From an uncultured Rickettsiales bacterium (GTDB taxonomy: Bacteria > Pseudomonadota > Alphaproteobacteria > Rickettsiales > UBA1997), in the NCBI GenBank assembly GCA_934725005.1, contig CAKVBE010000022.1, positions 1 to 10,634 of the forward strand: 10,634 nucleotides of DNA, written 5' to 3'. Shown here one piece after another: positions 1 through 7,133 of the stretch. The translations under genes were made by a program, and so were the position numbers. Each line of letters begins with the position of its first letter. Position 1 is the stretch's first letter. The notes beneath the pieces are model-generated. The model was not told the origin of the DNA and made no database searches. It worked only from the letters and a program-made list of their open reading frames with translations.

Positions 1-399
1 TCGAAAAGTCCAAGTTTTAATTCATTAAGTAAGATTTATAGAAATTGGAATAATATTATAGATAGAAAGTATTTGAAGTATTGTTACCCATTGAAAGTTA
101 CTATAAATTTTGAGCAAAAAACTGGAAAGTTGATTGTTGTTTCTTACAATCCTGCAACTTCTTTTTATTTAAATAATAATAAAAATTATCTTTTATCTAA
201 GATAAATACGTATTTTGGTTATAATTCAATAGTTTCGATTCAAATTCAGGAAATCCCAACAATCGTAGAGGATAATTACACCAAAAAGCAAAAGAAAAAT
301 TTAACTAATGAACAATTAAATAAGATTAATAGTATTGTTGGTGATGATGATTTATCAAAATCTTTAAGAAACTTAATTTTTTCTTATTATTCATATTAA
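1..399 (+). CDS. DUF721/DciA-like protein, 3' part
   Basis: The reading frame is open from the first base of the window to the TAA at 397-399, so this is the C-terminal 132 residues of a gene that starts to the left. The TTG at 73 is internal and should not be taken as the start. The visible part has the DUF721 layout: a W-x-x-I-(I/V) segment near the visible N-terminus (WNNIID), a P-L-K-V turn, a strand-rich core (KLIVVSYNPA) followed by a helix ending in I-N-x-Y-F-G-Y, and a strand at I-Q-I-Q-E-I. The charged C-terminal helix (DDDLSKSLRNLI) resembles the tail of alphaproteobacterial DUF721 proteins. Members of this family include DciA, which loads or assists the replicative helicase DnaB. 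The function here is inferred from the family pattern alone. The next gene follows 61 bp downstream. Confidence 0.6.
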   Translation, partial: SKSPSFNSLSKIYRNWNNIIDRKYLKYCYPLKVTINFEQKTGKLIVVSYNPATSFYLNNNKNYLLSKINTYFGYNSIVSIQIQEIPTIVEDNYTKKQKKNLTNEQLNKINSIVGDDDLSKSLRNLIFSYYSY

Positions 400-423
400 T
401 GAAAACTTACTCCCGCAAAAAGT

Positions 424-451
424 AATTGTTTCTATTTTTTTAGAAAAAATT
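424..451 (+). other. AT-rich imperfect hairpin between two genes
   Basis: An 11-bp inverted repeat with one mismatch (424-434 against 441-451) encloses a six-T loop, in the 61-bp gap between the DUF721 gene and the DUF2793 gene. There is no GC-rich stem and no T-run after it, so it is a weak candidate for a terminator or mRNA-processing structure. It may be chance in such AT-rich DNA. Confidence 0.2.
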
Positions 452-460
452 GTATTAATT

Positions 461-1447
461 ATGTTTGATATAGAAAAAACCGCAAATTTACAATTACCTT
501 TACTAATAGCGAATCAAGCTGGAAAAGAAATTACACATAACGAGGCTTTAATTATTCTTGATAATATTGTACAAAATGGAATAATTGATAAGGATTTAAC
601 TACTCCACCGACAAAACCAAACACAAATGATTTATACATAGTTGGGGAAAATGCAACTGGATTATGGGAAGATAAAGATAACAAATTAGCTTTTTATGAT
701 AATGGTTGGCGCTTTATTGAACCACGAAAAGGCTTTATATTTTGGGTAAATGATGAAAGCAAATTGTATTGTTTTAACGGCACAAAATGGCAAGAAATAA
801 CACCTTCAGGTAGTGGAGGAACTACTCCAACAGAAATAACAGAATTGCAAAATTTAAGTTTATTAGGTATTAACACAATAGCAGACGAAAACAATAAATT
901 AAGCGTAAAAAGTGACTATGTGCTTTTTGACAATATTACAGACCATAGCAAAGTAAAGGTAAACAAAGCAACAATAAATGATACTGCCAGTCATTTATTC
1001 CAAACAAATTACAGTGGAAGGGCAGAATTTGGACTTATCGCTAATGACAATTTTACATTAAAAGTCTCAAATGATGGTGAAAATTGGAATAGTGCTTTTG
1101 TAGTTGATAAAGCAACGGGAAATATTGATTTTAAAGGAACAGTTACAAACAATGGAAGTAGTTTTGGCGGTAATTCATTTTTTCCAAGTTCAAATAATAT
1201 TGATATTTCATTATTAGATAGCGGTAGTTCATATATTGCACTGGACAACGGTTGGTATGCATTTTCAAAAAACGGTGTTGGTGTAGTAATTTTTGAAAAT
1301 ATTACAAAATCTTATTCATCTATGGCATACAGACCAGATGCCAATTATTATGTTAGTTGTATATTTCCAGTTTCAAAAAATGATGAAATTAAAATTTATT
1401 ACAGTATGGCCGGTTCAACAAATTATTTAAAATTTATTTATATTTAG
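461..1447 (+). CDS. DUF2793 phage/GTA-type tail spike or fibre protein
   Basis: This 328-residue protein starts with a recognisable DUF2793 domain (about residues 10-115): L-P-L-L-I-A-N-Q-A-G-K, then T-H-N-E-A-L-x-x-L-D, then L-T-x-P-P, D-x-Y-I-V-G, A-T-G-x-W and F-x-x-G-W-x-F-I-x-P. This is the pattern of tail-associated proteins of alphaproteobacterial prophages and gene-transfer-agent-like particles. Residues about 170-228 (GLIANDNF, LKVSNDGENW, VVDKATGNIDF) match the second conserved block usual in these proteins. The last 85 residues are strand-rich with many S, Y and N, as expected of a distal receptor-binding tip. The ATG at 461 has no clear Shine-Dalgarno, but it is the first good start for the domain. 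The small downstream gene begins 9 bp after the stop, so the two form an operon. The function of DUF2793 is not established; a role in particle adhesion is inferred. Confidence 0.75.
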   Translation: MFDIEKTANLQLPLLIANQAGKEITHNEALIILDNIVQNGIIDKDLTTPPTKPNTNDLYIVGENATGLWEDKDNKLAFYDNGWRFIEPRKGFIFWVNDESKLYCFNGTKWQEITPSGSGGTTPTEITELQNLSLLGINTIADENNKLSVKSDYVLFDNITDHSKVKVNKATINDTASHLFQTNYSGRAEFGLIANDNFTLKVSNDGENWNSAFVVDKATGNIDFKGTVTNNGSSFGGNSFFPSSNNIDISLLDSGSSYIALDNGWYAFSKNGVGVVIFENITKSYSSMAYRPDANYYVSCIFPVSKNDEIKIYYSMAGSTNYLKFIYI

Positions 1448-1448
1448 T

Positions 1449-1452
1449 GAGG
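1449..1452 (+). promoter_or_regulatory. Shine-Dalgarno of the 114-residue gene
   Basis: GAGG sits four bases before the ATG at 1457, directly after the TAG of the DUF2793 gene. It fixes the start and suggests the two genes are translated from one message. Confidence 0.65.
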
Positions 1453-1456
1453 TTTT

Positions 1457-1801
1457 ATGTTTGTAGAATTTAATGAAAATGGTGAAATTATAGCAAGTGC
1501 AGATTTCAAATTTAATGAAAATGCAATTGAAACATATAAAAAAATCGTCAGAAGTTTCAATGGAAAACTATTATTTGAAGAAGATTTAAATAATAAAAAT
1601 GAAAATGATTTAATTAAAAATGAAAATATAAAAAAAATTAAAGAACAAATCTCAAATGAAATTTACGACAAGTATCCTATTTCAAAACAAATCGATATAA
1701 TCGCTAGGATTGGAGGATACACAGACGATGATTTTAATGATATGAAGGATTTTATAAATACAAAAGTAAATGAATATAGAAATTTAAAGAAAAATTTATA
1801 A
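1457..1801 (+). CDS. Putative phage tail-fibre assembly-like protein
   Basis: This small acidic/lysine-rich protein has 114 residues. The N-terminal ~45 residues start with short strands typical of a tail-fibre-associated cap (NENGEIIASADFKF). A charged linker of about 25 residues rich in N, K, E and D follows. The C-terminal helical part (about 70-112) contains Y-P-I-S-K-Q-I-D-I-I-A-R-I-G-G-Y-T followed by D-D-D-F-N-D-M. That C-terminal pattern (kYP..KQ...., then D-(D/E)-(F/L)..M) recalls small proteins encoded directly after tail-fibre genes in phages, some of which act as fibre-folding chaperones. The position 9 bp after the DUF2793 gene and before a strong terminator fits that role. I recognise the pattern but cannot name a family, so the function is inferred mainly from context. 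Confidence 0.5.
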   Translation: MFVEFNENGEIIASADFKFNENAIETYKKIVRSFNGKLLFEEDLNNKNENDLIKNENIKKIKEQISNEIYDKYPISKQIDIIARIGGYTDDDFNDMKDFINTKVNEYRNLKKNL

Positions 1802-1808
1802 TGATTAT

Positions 1809-1844
1809 TGGTTAAAAATCTATACATGATTTTTAACCATTTTT
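1809..1844 (+). terminator. Rho-independent terminator at the convergent junction
   Basis: TGGTTAAAAATC (1809-1820) and GATTTTTAACCA (1828-1839) form a perfect 12-bp stem with a 7-base loop, followed by TTTTT on the + strand. It ends the phage-like two-gene operon. The - strand glycan operon ends at 1847, so its message also runs through the hairpin. On that strand no T-run follows the stem, so termination there would be weaker. Confidence 0.75.
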
Positions 1845-1846
1845 AC

Positions 1847-2581
1847 TTATTTTATTTTTTGTGCTAAAACAACTGTTGTATTAAAAAATGTAGAATTTTC
1901 TCTTATTTGTATTTTTTTATTTTTTCTATGCAAAAAATAGTTTCCATAAACATTATGCAAGAAAATGTTAAATGAATTTTTTCTAAATAAAATATTTGAT
2001 AAATTTAAAATATTTTCCCTATCTGACAATGTTTTATGTAATTCAAGGATTTTAAAATTGTTCTTTTCTAAAAGATTTTTAATACCAAAAGTTGTATATC
2101 TATAAAAATCATATGGTTGCATGTGCTCTGGAAATACAAAAGGTATTGATAATAAGATTAAACCATCTTTTTTTAATACTCTAGACATTTCAGATATAAT
2201 TCTTTCTGGATTAGGCACATGTTCTAAAACTTGTGAAGAAAACACATTATCAAAACTTTCATCTTCAAATGGAAATGTTTCACCATCATAATAATAATCT
2301 GCTACTTTTTTATTATTAAAATCATTTAAAGTTTCTTCTTTGGTATCATATTCCAATCCAATATAATCGGTACAATTTGTAGCCAAACTTTTATAAGGTT
2401 TAGTCCAGCAACCAACATCTAATATATTTCCTTTCAATTTAGGCAAGAATAACTTTAAATTTTGATACAAAGTTTTCTTTGATAAATAGTTTTCATTAAA
2501 TAAAGCCCAAAAAGATTCTGGATTATTGTCATTAGCCCATTGTTTCTTATTGTTTATATATTTTTCTATTTTCTTAAACAT
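1847..2581 (-). CDS. Class I SAM-dependent methyltransferase
   Basis: This 244-residue cytosolic enzyme has the Methyltransf_11/25-type layout. Motif I is I-L-D-V-G-C-W-T-K-P at residues 53-62, the SAM-binding loop. An acidic residue ends the second strand (IGLEYD, 74-79). Residues 103-125 carry F-P-F-E-D-E-S-F-D and then S-S-Q-V-L-E-H-V-P-N-P, typical of small-molecule methyltransferases. The post-motif helix and strand are E-M-S-R-V-L-K-K-D-G-L-I-L-L-S-I-P (131-147). W59 replaces the usual glycine (D-x-G-C-G-x-G), a variation seen in some family members. The last gene of the array, it starts one base after the stop of the 817-residue fusion gene, so the two are translationally coupled. Sugar or lipid-linked glycan methylation is inferred from context; the acceptor is unknown. 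Confidence 0.8.
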   Translation of the reverse strand: MFKKIEKYINNKKQWANDNNPESFWALFNENYLSKKTLYQNLKLFLPKLKGNILDVGCWTKPYKSLATNCTDYIGLEYDTKEETLNDFNNKKVADYYYDGETFPFEDESFDNVFSSQVLEHVPNPERIISEMSRVLKKDGLILLSIPFVFPEHMQPYDFYRYTTFGIKNLLEKNNFKILELHKTLSDRENILNLSNILFRKNSFNIFLHNVYGNYFLHRKNKKIQIRENSTFFNTTVVLAQKIK

Positions 2582-2582
2582 A

Positions 2583-5036
2583 TTATTTTACTTTTTTAAA
2601 TAAATAAATTGAATTATGTTTATCTTCACAAACACAATCTTTAACTAATTCAAAACCATATTTTTCAATAATCTTATATAATTCTTCCTTTGAAAAATTA
2701 TTAACCCAAATTGGATTTCTTTCTGGCATATCTTCTTTAAAAATATAAGATCCAAGGAAATAATCACAATTTTTAGAGATATTTTCAATAAATTGATCAA
2801 TATCATATATATATTCAAGTATGCCTGAAGCAAAACAAATATTTACTTTCTGGTTCAAAAACTCACCTTTATTAAAATCTTTTATGATAGTTCCTTCAAC
2901 TTGATTATATTGATTAATTGGATAATATTTTGTGTCATCTTTTATATACTTTTTTAAAGTTTGTTTTCCACAACCTAAATCCATCACTGAATTATAATTA
3001 AAATCAATCAAATTTAACATTTGTTTAATTCTATTCTCCATTGATTGCGTGTATTTAAATTCTTTTTTCCAAGTGTTAACATTACTACCTTTCTTAACAA
3101 TGTGTAATCTTGATTTTTTTGTAAATATAAACGAGTCTTTTTTATCAGCAAAATATTCATCAACTGCTTTTTTACAACCAGACCAACAATAATAATCGTC
3201 AATTATAAGAACACCATTCTCAGTTAAATGTGGAGCTATATTTTTTAAACATACCATAACAGAATCATACCAATCACAGTCTATATGTGCAAAAGCGACT
3301 GGAAAGTTAATTTTATCTTCCATTGTATCTTGATAAACACCCTTAATGAACTGAATATTATTTTTTTCTGGTTGTAATCCAAACTTGGTAAAGCTGTCTT
3401 TTACTTGTTGTAACAGATTTTCTTTATAACCATAATAAATATCACCGTTTAAACCTTCAGCTTTCCCAGATTTGATTACATCGTATCTTTTATGTATATC
3501 TTCTTCATCATTTTCAGATGGTGGTGGAATTATTCCATATACATCAAACAATTTTAATTTTCTATCTAATGATTTATGCAAACCAATGGCTATTGCAGAA
3601 CCTCCACTCGCAACACCGGCTTCTATAAATTCACCATCTGCACCATTATGCTCCAAATTACATACTGTATCTGTTATATCCATAAGAGCATCTTGTTCTA
3701 AGAAAGTTAAATTATTTTGTATAATTTCCTTTATTTTCTCAACATTACTTTCATAAATCAATCTAAAGTTTCTTATGTTATCTCTAATTTTCTGTAACTC
3801 AATTTCATCAACTTCTTCATGTAATGCTTTCTTTATTGATAATTCTAGATTTTTTAGAATATATTTTTTTAATTCTTCAATATCAGGTACTTCTATATTA
3901 TCATAATCAACTAAATTGTTTTTTAGATCATCAATTGTGTTAATTTTAATAAGTCCATCAAGAGCTGAAAATCTTGTTTTCTGTTCTTCGCAATTTGTTA
4001 ATAGTATCACAGGAATACCCATAGCTAAACATGGACCAGCACAATGTAGTGCTGTTGTAATAACTAATTTTGCTTCATCTCTATATCTATTCAATAATTT
4101 TTCTGTATCTGAATAATAACCTACCCAATTACTTTCAAAATCATCTTTTTCATTAGCAACATCTCTCTGATTTATATATTCCGCTCCATTTTTAATTTCA
4201 TCTGGTATATATTCCAAAAATCCACTTGGAACGTTTGATATAAACACTTTTGTTTGTTTTTCTGTTATTTTTCTTTTTGGTAATGTTAAAGTTAGACATC
4301 TTGAAAAATAGGCTTTTATATTATTTTTTTTGCAAAATTCCAAAGTGTGTAAATCTCTACAACCTATTTCTTTATCCTTAAAATATTCACCATTATAAAT
4401 TAAAAATTGTTCAAGGAATTTATGAATCCCATCTATAAAGTGTGTTCCAACAAAAACTGGCAAGATTTTATCATTTGGAATAAAATTATATCCATGCGAA
4501 AACCAACCTTGTATTACTGCAATAATATTCTCACCATAATAGTTTGTTAAATTATCTCTGTCAAAATATTCATATTGATTATTTTTGAAAATTGTATCTA
4601 ATGCATTTTTTGTTGCAACAGTCTGCACATAATCACCCAAATTGACACCTTTTGTGTATGACCAACTTAAATGTGGCTTATACGTATATTTAAACAATAA
4701 AAATTTATTTTTATTCTCGATTTTTGTATTGCTAATGCCTTTAATCTTATCTTTTATATTTAATAATGCCGAATTAATTTCATTTGTAGAACGAATATTA
4801 TTTATATTTGATTCGAGTTTGACATAAAATTCTTTTTGGTCAACTATTTTGTAAATTTTATCAATAAACAATTCAATTTTTTCTTCTGTAAGATTAATTC
4901 CGTCAAGAATTTTTTTGAATTCAAGTTCTGTTGTCATTATATCTGTATTACAACTCAAATATTTTTGTCTAAACTCATGCCTTCTTCCTTTACTTGGAAT
5001 AAAAGCACATAAAAAATTTATTAATGCTTTGTTCAT
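2583..5036 (-). CDS. Pyruvyl transferase-like / TylF-like methyltransferase / SAM methyltransferase fusion
   Basis: This 817-residue protein has three enzyme-like parts. Residues 1-30 carry a basic head with I-P-S-K-G-R-R-H, and about 31-110 are helical. Residues ~120-400 look like a polysaccharide pyruvyl transferase domain: G-V-N-L-G-D-Y-V-Q-T (130-139), V-F-V-G-T-H-F, I-G-C-R-D (224-228, with the family Arg) and T-A-L-H-C-A-G-P-C-L-A-M-G-I-P (328-342, with the family His). Residues ~455-635 look like TylF/macrocin-type O-methyltransferase: E-A-G-V-A-S-G-G-S-A (472-481), H-I-D-C-D-W-Y-D-S (584-592) and I-I-D-D-Y (611-615), which supply the metal-binding aspartates. Residues ~668-817 form a compact class I methyltransferase with M-D-L-G-C-G-K (685-691) and A-S-G-I-L-E-Y-I. 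The start is supported by AGAAGGA ahead of the ATG. The likely job is pyruvylation and/or O-methylation of a surface glycan; substrates cannot be read from sequence. Confidence 0.75.
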   Translation of the reverse strand: MNKALINFLCAFIPSKGRRHEFRQKYLSCNTDIMTTELEFKKILDGINLTEEKIELFIDKIYKIVDQKEFYVKLESNINNIRSTNEINSALLNIKDKIKGISNTKIENKNKFLLFKYTYKPHLSWSYTKGVNLGDYVQTVATKNALDTIFKNNQYEYFDRDNLTNYYGENIIAVIQGWFSHGYNFIPNDKILPVFVGTHFIDGIHKFLEQFLIYNGEYFKDKEIGCRDLHTLEFCKKNNIKAYFSRCLTLTLPKRKITEKQTKVFISNVPSGFLEYIPDEIKNGAEYINQRDVANEKDDFESNWVGYYSDTEKLLNRYRDEAKLVITTALHCAGPCLAMGIPVILLTNCEEQKTRFSALDGLIKINTIDDLKNNLVDYDNIEVPDIEELKKYILKNLELSIKKALHEEVDEIELQKIRDNIRNFRLIYESNVEKIKEIIQNNLTFLEQDALMDITDTVCNLEHNGADGEFIEAGVASGGSAIAIGLHKSLDRKLKLFDVYGIIPPPSENDEEDIHKRYDVIKSGKAEGLNGDIYYGYKENLLQQVKDSFTKFGLQPEKNNIQFIKGVYQDTMEDKINFPVAFAHIDCDWYDSVMVCLKNIAPHLTENGVLIIDDYYCWSGCKKAVDEYFADKKDSFIFTKKSRLHIVKKGSNVNTWKKEFKYTQSMENRIKQMLNLIDFNYNSVMDLGCGKQTLKKYIKDDTKYYPINQYNQVEGTIIKDFNKGEFLNQKVNICFASGILEYIYDIDQFIENISKNCDYFLGSYIFKEDMPERNPIWVNNFSKEELYKIIEKYGFELVKDCVCEDKHNSIYLFKKVK

Positions 5037-5041
5037 AATTT

Positions 5042-5048
5042 TCCTTCT
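5042..5048 (-). promoter_or_regulatory. Shine-Dalgarno of the three-domain fusion gene
   Basis: On the - strand AGAAGGA lies five bases before the ATG at 5036. It is one of the clearest ribosome binding sites in the window. It shows that this gene has its own initiation signal despite lying just downstream of a dead gene. Confidence 0.6.
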
Positions 5049-5068
5049 ATATTAGTATGTTTATTTAT

Positions 5069-5789
5069 TTAAATTTTTTTAAGCCTCTCAACGTTTGATA
5101 AATTTTCTTTTACCTTTTTTCTATTTGATAAGAATTCATGCCAATTGGTTGATTTACATTATTCAAACCATATTCTGTGACAGTTTTATCTCTATTTTTA
5201 CATAAGATTAAATTGATTGTCAATTTATATTTATGCTTTAATTCGTTATTTACGGCATCAACATAAAAATTTAATTTATCAGAATGTTTATAGGTTTAAA
5301 TTTTGTATTTTTTGATCCTACGGCAATGAAACATCTTGGTTTTAATTGATAAAGCGGTAAATCCATGAAAGAGTTTTGCCTGTTGATTTTTAGATTACAT
5401 TGCTTACTAATAAAAGTGAGTTCTTGTCCAGACTCAACTAAGAAGTTCTTTAAGTTTTTAACTAATTCTTTTTCTGTATCTAGTTCTTTAATTTCTTCTG
5501 AAAGATTCAAAAATTTAAACTTGTATGAATCTTTCACGATTTCTAAAGCTAGTTCAGAATATTCATCTGACAGGTTCGGGCTAAGATTAGCTATTTTCCT
5601 ATCTTTGTTAATTTGAAAATTCAAAACACTTCTAGACCAACTATTTTCTTTCTGTTGTTCTAAAGTCATATTTCCTGTCTTCCAATACAAACAAATTGTT
5701 TCACTATTTAAAGCTAAATTTGCTTTAGTTTGTGAAACCTTTGTATTTTGTTGTATATCATCAAGTGTATTTGTATTATCAGTTTCCAT
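5069..5789 (-). pseudogene. Decayed YhcG/DUF1016-type PDDEXK nuclease gene
   Basis: The first 172 codons (5789-5271) still read as one frame but are a shrunken YhcG/DUF1016 protein. A start like the family's (LALNSETICLYWKTG) jumps directly to W-S-R-S-V-L-N-F-Q-I and then A-L-E-I-V-K-D-S-Y-K-F-K-F-L, so most of the DUF1016 N-terminal domain is deleted. The nuclease core follows (SGQELTFISKQ, FMDLPLYQLKPRCFIAVGSK). The usual catalytic I-E-L-K reads V-G-S-K, so the Glu is lost. Just after F-K-P the frame breaks near 5283-5292. In another frame the family continues as S-D-K-L-N-F-Y-V-D-A-V, L-I-L-C-K-N-R-D-K and N-Q-P-I-G-M-N-S-Y-Q-I. A second shift near 5112 leads to K-E-N-L-S-N-V-E-R-L and a stop at 5069-5071. 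Intact relatives are DNA-binding nucleases often found near restriction or toxin modules. The remnant sits 6 bp after a GT8 gene and is unrelated to glycan synthesis. Confidence 0.8.
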
Positions 5790-5795
5790 AGACTA

Positions 5796-7091
5796 TTATT
5801 TTTTCTTTATTTTCAGAATTGGAATAAAGTTAAATAATTTATACTCTTTCCTTTTATTTTTTTCATATATTTTTACCAGAGGTATAAAGTTAAACAATTT
5901 AATATATGTTACATTTTTATGTTCGCCTCCTTCGTTATTAATATCTTTATTAGATTGAGTTTTGTTGATATTATTAAAATAATCATTCAATATACCATTG
6001 AGTTGATTAGATAATGTATTATTATAATAATTTGTTAGTATATTATTAAGATTATTATTCAACGTGTTATTAAAATAATTGTCTAATATATTATTAAGAT
6101 TACTATTCAATGTGTTATTGAAATAATTGTTTAATATATTATTAAGATTAATATTGAGGTGATCAGATAGCGTGTTATTTAGATAATTTGTTAATACGTT
6201 ATTAAGATTGGTGGATAATGTATTATTAAAATAATTAAATAATATATTTTTGTGGAAATTTGTCATTTCAGCAAAAAACCAAAAATCATTAAAGTTCTGC
6301 AAATCACCACCATAAAAATTTTCATTAGTTAGCCATGGTTTATTTGATGTTTCAAAATGTCTAATTATTGGACTTTTTATTGCACGATTAACTTCGTCTT
6401 CTACTTCCTTTGAAAAATCGCTTTTATATACAAGCTGACCACTGAGTAAGTTAAACCTTGAATCGAGTTCAATGTAATCTTCATAAAATTCCTTAATCAA
6501 GACATCTTGATCACCATATTCTAAAACATTATTATATTTGTTTTGAATTTCAAAAAGTTTATCTGTTATATTATTTTCCCGCCATTTTTTTGAATTTATA
6601 AGTAAAATACCAGCATTAAAAAATTGTTTGTTCTTATTGTACTTTATATCGAGATTCTTTGCAACTCTCATTTGACAATCTATGGCATAATATTCAGGAG
6701 TAGCTCCTAAAAAATGATCCTTTAGATCAACATTGTACAACTCTTTTATATCACCCAATACAGATACATCAACATCTATATATATAACTTTATCTAGTTC
6801 TGGTTTTAAAATTGGAATGAAGAATCTTGAATATGTATCTAACGATATATGGGCTAGTAATTGAAAGTTTTTAAATTTATTTAAATCAACCTTTAAATAC
6901 TCTATTGAAAAGTTATTAAATTTTTCTTTTAATAATTCTATTCTTTTCTTGTTTAAATTAGAAATCCCACTGTCCAATACATAAAAATTACAAAATGATT
7001 TTGTATTATAACAAACACTTGCTATTGTTGTAGCAACAAACGGTGCATATTTATCGTTACTTGCCAAAAATATTGGTATATTGTCATGCAT
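5796..7091 (-). CDS. GT8 glycosyltransferase with Asn-rich repeat and two tail modules
   Basis: This 431-residue retaining GT-A-fold transferase has a GT8 domain at residues ~4-275: I-P-I-F-L-A-S-N-D-K-Y-A (nucleotide-sugar end), Y-S-R-F-F-I-P (87-93), the D-x-D metal site in Y-I-D-V-D (104-108), F-F-N-A-G-I-L-L-I-N (157-166), G-D-Q-D (193-196), and R-H-F with K-P-W (244-253). Family relatives transfer glucose or galactose to LPS-like glycans; the sugar here is unknown. After it come about six 16-residue repeats (280-375) of the form L-N-N-I-L-x-N-Y-F-N-N-T-L-x-x-x, then two 20-residue tail modules (398-431). The ATG at 7091 matches the start of the paralogue at 9451. Unlike that gene it has no Shine-Dalgarno; about 16 bp seem to be missing just before the start. 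It probably depends on upstream translation or is weakly expressed. Confidence 0.85.
   Translation of the reverse strand: MHDNIPIFLASNDKYAPFVATTIASVCYNTKSFCNFYVLDSGISNLNKKRIELLKEKFNNFSIEYLKVDLNKFKNFQLLAHISLDTYSRFFIPILKPELDKVIYIDVDVSVLGDIKELYNVDLKDHFLGATPEYYAIDCQMRVAKNLDIKYNKNKQFFNAGILLINSKKWRENNITDKLFEIQNKYNNVLEYGDQDVLIKEFYEDYIELDSRFNLLSGQLVYKSDFSKEVEDEVNRAIKSPIIRHFETSNKPWLTNENFYGGDLQNFNDFWFFAEMTNFHKNILFNYFNNTLSTNLNNVLTNYLNNTLSDHLNINLNNILNNYFNNTLNSNLNNILDNYFNNTLNNNLNNILTNYYNNTLSNQLNGILNDYFNNINKTQSNKDINNEGGEHKNVTYIKLFNFIPLVKIYEKNKRKEYKLFNFIPILKIKKK
5799..5900 (-). repeat. Tail module array, two copies (GT8, 431 residues)
   Basis: Two copies of a 60-bp unit encode K-L-F-N-F-I-P-L-V-K and K-L-F-N-F-I-P-I-L-K at residues 398 and 418, each followed by a charged linker. 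The second copy ends the protein in I-K-K-K. The same unit ends every glycosyltransferase in the window. Confidence 0.8.
5967..6254 (-). repeat. 48-bp tandem repeat coding for an Asn-rich 16-residue unit
   Basis: About six in-frame units with a 48-bp period lie inside the 431-residue GT8 gene; ATTAAG on the + strand recurs at 6045, 6093 and 6141. One boundary carries an extra 12 bp (four residues, L-N-I-N). The protein unit has hydrophobic residues at positions 1, 4, 5, 8, 9 and 13 on an Asn-rich background, which suggests an amphipathic helix or oligomerisation stalk. The two paralogues lack it, so it is a recent insertion and expansion between the catalytic domain and the tail. Confidence 0.85.
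6901..7087 (-). repeat. Conserved GT8 5' block, copy 1
   Basis: The first ~180 bp of the 431-residue GT8 gene match the same part of the gene at 9261-9447 at all but about six positions; the 120 bp from 6961 to 7080 have a single difference. Similarity drops sharply just inside the gene at about 6900. Confidence 0.85.
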
Positions 7092-7133
7092 AATTTTAAA
7101 AATTAATTTTATTTTCTCATGTTTTTGGGAGAA

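Noticed and set aside
73..75. TTG at 73 as start of a 108-residue gene
   Set aside because: The frame is open to base 1 and the upstream residues (W-N-N-I-I-D) belong to the DUF721 domain, so the gene is simply cut by the window edge.
427..455. Possible -35/-10 pair (TTGTTT, 17 bp, TTGTAT) before the DUF2793 gene
   Set aside because: The -10 match is only three of six and lies too close to the ATG. In DNA this AT-rich such matches arise by chance.
694..1248. Open frames of 66 and 79 codons on the - strand inside the DUF2793 gene
   Set aside because: They lie wholly within a well-supported gene on the opposite strand and show no domain pattern or ribosome binding site.
3472..4827. Several + strand frames of 61-94 codons opposite the fusion gene
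   Set aside because: They are antisense shadows of a gene with clear enzyme motifs throughout; their serine- and leucine-rich translations are what antisense AT-rich code gives.
5967..6254. Regular 48-bp repeats as a CRISPR array
   Set aside because: Units are contiguous and in frame inside a coding sequence, with no unique spacers and no cas genes nearby.
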